NCBI GenBank assembly: GCA_045545235.1
Contig: JAZQAN010000013.1
Coordinates: 1 to 64,000, forward strand
Source: CAZNKU01 sp045545235
GTDB lineage: Bacteria > Bacillota > Clostridia > Monoglobales > Firm-18
Length of the DNA stretch: 64,000 bases
Reading direction: 5' to 3'
In this document: positions 60,285 through 64,000 of the stretch, piece by piece
Numbering within the stretch: the first letter of the stretch is position 1
Layout of the letters: every line of letters starts with the position of its first letter
Translations under genes and position numbers: made by a program
Notes under the pieces: generated by a model
Database searches by the model: none
What the model saw: the letters and a program-made list of their open reading frames with translations, nothing else
What the model was told of the DNA's origin: nothing

Positions 60285-61304
60285 ATGAAATACTCACTTG
60301 ATAAAATCGCTAAAGAGCTTGGAATAAGCAAGTCAACTGTGTCCTTAATTTTAAACGGTCATGCTGCTGAACGTCGTATCAGTGCTGAACTTGAAAAAAA
60401 GGTAAGAGATTTTTGTGACAAAGTTGGTTATGTTCCAAATATCAATGCAAAGCGTGCAAGCAGTAAATACGTAAAAAATGTAGGTTTTCTTATAAATCAG
60501 AATCTTCTGAGTACAGGGCACAATCCATTTTCCGACCAGAATACAAGTGAAATTACCGGAGGTATTGTGTCTGCAGCTACAAACGAAGGATATCGCGTGA
60601 CTATTCAGTTTTGTAATGAGGATACTGATGAATCTGAAATTTTAGAGTGGCTTCGTAACCGTGAAATTGATGGTCTTATTTACTACGCATATTCATTTGA
60701 TGAAAGCTGGCACAAACGTTTTGTTGAAGAAAACCGTCATGTTGTAGGTATTGGTATTGAACCTGCCCATGAGATTTCTACAATTAACATAGATAATGTG
60801 GGTATTATGAAACAAATGTGCAATAAAATTATAGAAAATGGTAAAAAGAAATTCCTTTATTTTGCAGGCTATAAAGACAGTTACGTTTCAAAACAACGTC
60901 TTAAGGGAATGGAAGAAGCACTTTTGGAAAATAATATCCCTTTTGATGAGAAGAATATTATTTATGCAAATTATTCTGAAGAAGATGCGTATAGTTTAAC
61001 AAAGAATATGGATGTTTCTGCAGATGTGGTGGTTTGTGCAAATGATGATATGGCAATCGGTGTAATACGTGCGTTAAAGGAAAAAGGTATAAAGATTCCT
61101 GAACAAGTGAGTGTTACCGGTGCCGATAATATAAGGATTGGAAAGTATCTTTCACCTTCACTTACTACAGTTGATAATATGAATGCGGCTTTAGGTGTTT
61201 GTGCTTTTGATGAGCTCTTAAGGCTTATAAAAGGCGATAAATCTGAAGATGTGGTTATTCAAAGCAGAATTATTGAGGGGCAGTCGTGCATATTAAACTT
61301 ATAA
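60285..61304 (+). CDS. LacI-family transcriptional regulator
   Basis: A 339-residue LacI/GalR repressor. The DNA-binding start SLDKIAKELGISKSTVSLIL gives the LacI helix-turn-helix with hinge sequence YVPNINAKRASS; the periplasmic-binding-like sensor follows (VGFLINQNLL, DGLIYYAYSF, VVCANDDMAIGVIRAL, SVTGADNIRIGKYLSP). AAGGGGG precedes the ATG. A 20-bp perfect palindrome downstream, before the next gene, is a likely operator, so it should control the dehydrogenase/SGNH/isomerase/GH1 genes in response to a sugar. Confidence 0.92.
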   Translation: MKYSLDKIAKELGISKSTVSLILNGHAAERRISAELEKKVRDFCDKVGYVPNINAKRASSKYVKNVGFLINQNLLSTGHNPFSDQNTSEITGGIVSAATNEGYRVTIQFCNEDTDESEILEWLRNREIDGLIYYAYSFDESWHKRFVEENRHVVGIGIEPAHEISTINIDNVGIMKQMCNKIIENGKKKFLYFAGYKDSYVSKQRLKGMEEALLENNIPFDEKNIIYANYSEEDAYSLTKNMDVSADVVVCANDDMAIGVIRALKEKGIKIPEQVSVTGADNIRIGKYLSPSLTTVDNMNAALGVCAFDELLRLIKGDKSEDVVIQSRIIEGQSCILNL

Positions 61305-61309
61305 TTTTT

Positions 61310-61345
61310 ATATAGGCAATATCTTGTATTGTCTATATATTTTAA
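61310..61345 (+). terminator. Probable terminator after the lacI-type gene
   Basis: ATATAGGCAATA (61310-61321) / TATTGTCTATAT (61327-61338), 12 pairs with one G-T, then a short T-rich tail. Confidence 0.6.
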
Positions 61346-61365
61346 TTGCAAAACGGGTTTTGCAA
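61346..61365 (+). promoter_or_regulatory. 20-bp palindromic operator, LacI type
   Basis: TTGCAAAACGGGTTTTGCAA is a perfect 9-2-9 inverted repeat, of the size and AAAC/GTTT character of LacI-family operators. It lies 29 bases before the dehydrogenase start. No clear promoter is visible between the preceding hairpin and the gene. Confidence 0.65.
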
Positions 61366-61393
61366 AAAATAATTGATGAAAGAGGTATTTATT

Positions 61394-62461
61394 ATGGATT
61401 ACAAGAAAACAAGAGCAGTAGTTATTGAAAAACCTTACTGTGCTAATTTGCGTGAAATTCAGTTGACTGAACCAAAGGAGGATGCTTTTATTGCAAAGAC
61501 TCTTTTTAGTTCAATTTCTACAGGTACAGATATGAAGACGTATAAGGGTATGCAACATCCTGAACAGTGCTACTATCCGCTTGTGCCCGGATACGAAACA
61601 ATGGGGGTTGTTGTTGAAACTCCAAAACCAGGTGTTGATTTAAGCAGAATCCCTGAAAGTGCACGAAACCTTAAAGTTGGCGACAGAGTTATGATTAACG
61701 AATGTCGTCAGTATGGTGATGTTTGTGCAGCGTGGGGCGGCGGTAGTGAATATACTGTAAAGGACAGCTTTACAACAAATGACCAGTTTGACTATATGGT
61801 TAAGGTACCTGACAATGTGACAGATGTACAGGCAGTTCTTGCCTATCTTGCATGTGTACCGTTAAAGGGCATCAAGAGAATGACTTTAAGACCTAACGAA
61901 ACTTTTGTTGTAGTAGGTGCAGGTATGGTTGGTATTTCTGCAATTCAGGAACTTAAAATTTTAGAGCCTACTTTGAAGGTTGTTTGTATTGAACGTAACG
62001 CATTCCGCAGAAGTATTGCAGAAAATTATGCAGATTTAGTTGTTTCTCCTGAAGAAGCGGTTGAAAAAATCAAGGAATTTACAAACGGTAAAATGGCTGA
62101 CCAGCTTATGGAATGTTCAGGTAACCCTGATGTTGTTGGTACACTGCATAAATATATTAAAGATGGCGGTTGGGAAGATGATGACATTCCTGCACACATT
62201 CATTTGCAGGGTGACTATCCCGATAAACTGATTTTTGACCATTATCACAGATGGTTTGTGAAAAATGCAACTATTACAATGACTTGTGCACTTCGTGCAG
62301 GATGCAAGGAACAAGTTCTGCAGTGGATTTCTGAAGGTAAGTTTGACACAAGCAAACTGCCTATCGAAATATGGCCTGTTTCCAAATGTAAGGAAGCTTT
62401 TGAATATCTTAACGAAAAAGGTGCAGATGTATTTAAAATTGTATTTGATTGGAGCAAATAA
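61394..62461 (+). CDS. Zinc-less MDR-family dehydrogenase (BchC-like)
   Basis: A 355-residue medium-chain dehydrogenase/reductase. The Rossmann motif is VVVGAGMVGISAIQEL. The usual catalytic-zinc cysteine is replaced: the loop reads SSISTGTDMKTYKG. The four-cysteine structural zinc lobe is also missing; GYETMGVVVE keeps the Glu region. This is the SxGTE-type subgroup often paired with Gfo/Idh enzymes in sugar catabolism. The ATG at 61394 after GAGG is chosen over upstream in-frame codons. The following gene starts two bases after its stop. A sugar or glycoside alcohol dehydrogenase is likely. Confidence 0.82.
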   Translation: MDYKKTRAVVIEKPYCANLREIQLTEPKEDAFIAKTLFSSISTGTDMKTYKGMQHPEQCYYPLVPGYETMGVVVETPKPGVDLSRIPESARNLKVGDRVMINECRQYGDVCAAWGGGSEYTVKDSFTTNDQFDYMVKVPDNVTDVQAVLAYLACVPLKGIKRMTLRPNETFVVVGAGMVGISAIQELKILEPTLKVVCIERNAFRRSIAENYADLVVSPEEAVEKIKEFTNGKMADQLMECSGNPDVVGTLHKYIKDGGWEDDDIPAHIHLQGDYPDKLIFDHYHRWFVKNATITMTCALRAGCKEQVLQWISEGKFDTSKLPIEIWPVSKCKEAFEYLNEKGADVFKIVFDWSK

Positions 62462-62463
62462 AT

Positions 62464-63087
62464 ATGAAAACTGTAATGCTTATAGGGGATTCAATCAGGT
62501 TAAATTATCAATCTGTGGTAGAGGAAGAATTACAGGGAGAATATTCTGTTTGGGCACCGGAAGAAAATTGTAGATTTGCAAAATACACATTGGTTGAGTT
62601 ACCAAGGTACAAAGCTGCATTTTCTCGGGCTGAATTTGAAAAAGAAGATCAGGCAAAGATTACCCCTACTATAGATAAGATTGAAAATCTTAAGTGTCCG
62701 GATATTATACATTGGAATAACGGACTATGGGACACAGGGGTTACATATGAAGAAGATGGCCCTCTTACACCAATAGATGAATACATAAGAGATATGTCAA
62801 TAATTCTTCGTGAACTTCGTAAAATGACAGATAAAATCATTTTTGCAACTATAACTCCGGTAAAACCCGGAACTCATCAGGATAATGATATTATTCAGGA
62901 ATATAACAGACGAATAATTGAATTTATGAAGAGTGAAAATGTTGTAATTAACGATTTGGGTGCCTTGGTATCGGAAAATATTGATGAATATATTTTTGAT
63001 GATAAAATTCATCTTTCTGAAACTGGTAAGATTGCTTGCGGAAAAGCAGTTGCAGATATTATAAGAAAAATTGACAAAGAGGGGTGA
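62464..63087 (+). CDS. SGNH-type hydrolase
   Basis: A 207-residue cytoplasmic SGNH hydrolase. Block I is VMLIGDSIRLNYQ (nucleophile Ser), block III is HWNNGLWDTG (Asn), and the Asp-His pair is DDKIHLSETGK near the end. Members of this kind include carbohydrate acetyl esterases. It lies between an MDR dehydrogenase and a TIM-barrel isomerase, so it probably removes acyl groups from a sugar taken up by this operon. The start is ATG 62464; a TTG upstream is rejected. Confidence 0.85.
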   Translation: MKTVMLIGDSIRLNYQSVVEEELQGEYSVWAPEENCRFAKYTLVELPRYKAAFSRAEFEKEDQAKITPTIDKIENLKCPDIIHWNNGLWDTGVTYEEDGPLTPIDEYIRDMSIILRELRKMTDKIIFATITPVKPGTHQDNDIIQEYNRRIIEFMKSENVVINDLGALVSENIDEYIFDDKIHLSETGKIACGKAVADIIRKIDKEG

Positions 63088-63093
63088 TACTTT

Positions 63094-63897
63094 ATGAAAT
63101 ATGGTTGTGCCGCTTGGGGATTTCGTGAATTGTCTCTTGAAAAAAGATTGGAAATCACTAAAAAATCAGGTCTTAAAATTTTAGAAATGGGAATAGAAAA
63201 TGCTGATACTGATGTAAAATTGGGAGATAGTGTTGACGAAATAAAGGGACTATATGCAAAATACGGTATCGAGCTTGTTTGTGCCGCAACGGGGAATGAC
63301 TTTACAAACGGAAACAAGGACGATGTTGAAAAAATAAAAAAAGTCATAGATATGTGTGCAGAACTTGGTGTTAAATACCTAAGAATTTTTGCAGGCTTCT
63401 CACCTGTAGAGGAAGTAGTGGGCGAAAGATGGGATGTTATGATTGAAGCCCTTACAGAGGTTGGTAATTATTCAAAGGGAACAGGTGTTACATTAGCAGT
63501 TGAAACTCACGGTGGCGTAAATGGTTTTGATGACGGAGTAGAACATTTTTATTCCACATCAACAAAGCCTGAAGCCTTGAAAAAAATGATGGATGAAATT
63601 CCTGAAAATGTATTTTTTAACTACGACCCTGCAAATTTGTATGCAGTGGGAATAAAAAATCCCGATGAAATTTATCAGACGATAAAAGACAGAGTTGCTT
63701 ATGCCCATTTTAAGGATTTTGCAAATTTGCCGTCAGGGAACTTGCTTCCTGCCGCTTGCGGTGAAAGTGATATGGACTGGAAGGCAATATTAAACGGTAT
63801 TGGTGACCGTGATATGATTGCTTTATTTGAATATGAGATTCCCGACGACCTGGAAGATGGCATTAAAAGATGTGCTGATTATATAAAAAATTTATAA
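63094..63897 (+). CDS. TIM-barrel sugar isomerase/epimerase
   Basis: A 267-residue xylose-isomerase-like TIM barrel. Metal ligands are expected in VAVETHGGVNG (Glu), FFNYDPANLYAVG (Asp), YAHFKDFAN (His) and ALFEYEIPDD (Glu), the usual Glu-Asp-His-Glu pattern. Enzymes of this group interconvert or cleave keto-sugars, keto-inositols and 3-keto-glycosides. It begins six bases after the SGNH gene (AGGGG before ATG) and is followed by a GH1 gene, giving a glycoside-processing set. Confidence 0.88.
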   Translation: MKYGCAAWGFRELSLEKRLEITKKSGLKILEMGIENADTDVKLGDSVDEIKGLYAKYGIELVCAATGNDFTNGNKDDVEKIKKVIDMCAELGVKYLRIFAGFSPVEEVVGERWDVMIEALTEVGNYSKGTGVTLAVETHGGVNGFDDGVEHFYSTSTKPEALKKMMDEIPENVFFNYDPANLYAVGIKNPDEIYQTIKDRVAYAHFKDFANLPSGNLLPAACGESDMDWKAILNGIGDRDMIALFEYEIPDDLEDGIKRCADYIKNL

Positions 63898-63909
63898 GGA
63901 GAAATTAAA

Positions 63910-64000
63910 ATGTACGATATTTTTAAAATACCGGATTTTGAATTCCCAAAAGATTTTTTATGGGGAACTTCCACGGCAGGACATCAGATAGAGGGAAATA
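63910..64000 (+). CDS. Glycoside hydrolase family 1, N-terminal fragment
   Basis: The last 30 codons of the window begin MYDIFKIPDFEFPKDFLWG and continue STAGHQIEGN, the highly conserved GH1 N-terminal signature (FPxxFLWGxxTAxxQxEG) that forms the first strand and contributes a sugar-binding Gln. AAGGAG precedes the ATG. It would be a beta-glucosidase or 6-phospho-beta-glucosidase; the catalytic glutamates lie beyond the edge. Confidence 0.88.
   Translation, partial: MYDIFKIPDFEFPKDFLWGTSTAGHQIEGN

Noticed and set aside
1..64000. CRISPR arrays, tRNA or rRNA genes
   Set aside because: No regularly spaced repeats and no cloverleaf or rRNA sequence were noticed on either strand; short tRNAs could be missed by eye.

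Overview
The window looks like a chromosome segment of a strictly anaerobic, low-GC Gram-positive bacterium of the class Clostridia, probably a gut lineage. The evidence is a T-box leader, strong AGGAGG ribosome sites with frequent TTG and GTG starts, S-layer homology proteins, ferredoxin-linked 2-oxoacid oxidoreductase genes and an oxygen-sensitive glycyl radical enzyme. No species can be named from sequence alone.

Layout. 1-745: edge of a prophage (terminase genes, minus strand, visibly richer in G+C). 746-1652: a gene-free stretch with hairpin-forming dispersed repeats, a terminator and a consensus promoter. 1653-16640: one co-directional Wzx/Wzy-type surface polysaccharide operon with an initiating sugar transferase, two chain-length (Wzz-like) proteins, four glycosyltransferase modules, polymerase, flippase and LicD. 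A degenerate EAL domain fused to one Wzz protein and an HD-GYP-type protein place cyclic-di-GMP-type modules inside the operon. 16930-19440: a GH78-like rhamnosidase and a cyclase-family hydrolase. 19490-22656 (minus): a blaI-blaR1-like sensor pair co-transcribed with an SLH protein, behind an operator-bearing promoter.

22800-31550 (minus): a thioesterase, then a T-box-controlled eight-gene operon read from 31207 to 23341. It encodes an XRE-cupin-acyl-CoA synthetase fusion, a GNAT protein, a ParA-like ATPase, a four-subunit 2-oxoacid:ferredoxin oxidoreductase (VOR type) and a branched-chain aminotransferase. The T-box specifier reads as AUC (isoleucine). I infer an isoleucine route that activates a branched short-chain acid, carboxylates it reductively and transaminates the product. 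31616-39719: SDR, NSS-family transporter, heterodimeric ABC exporter, metY and metA. 39720-42447: an SLH protein behind an unusual structured leader, bracketed by a 13-bp direct repeat. 42448-46396: aconitase, SGNH hydrolase, isocitrate dehydrogenase (2-oxoglutarate supply).

46486-64000: carbohydrate or glycoside catabolism. It holds six Gfo/Idh/MocA-type oxidoreductases, two TIM-barrel isomerase/epimerase proteins, an FAD oxidoreductase, a glycyl radical enzyme with its activase and an atypical active-site loop, two AraC regulators, a LacI regulator, a zinc-less MDR dehydrogenase, an SGNH hydrolase and the start of a GH1 glycosidase. A 29-bp promoter element shared by two of these operons suggests common control. 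The two most interesting systems are the isoleucine-responsive acid-to-amino-acid operon and the Gfo/Idh plus glycyl-radical locus.
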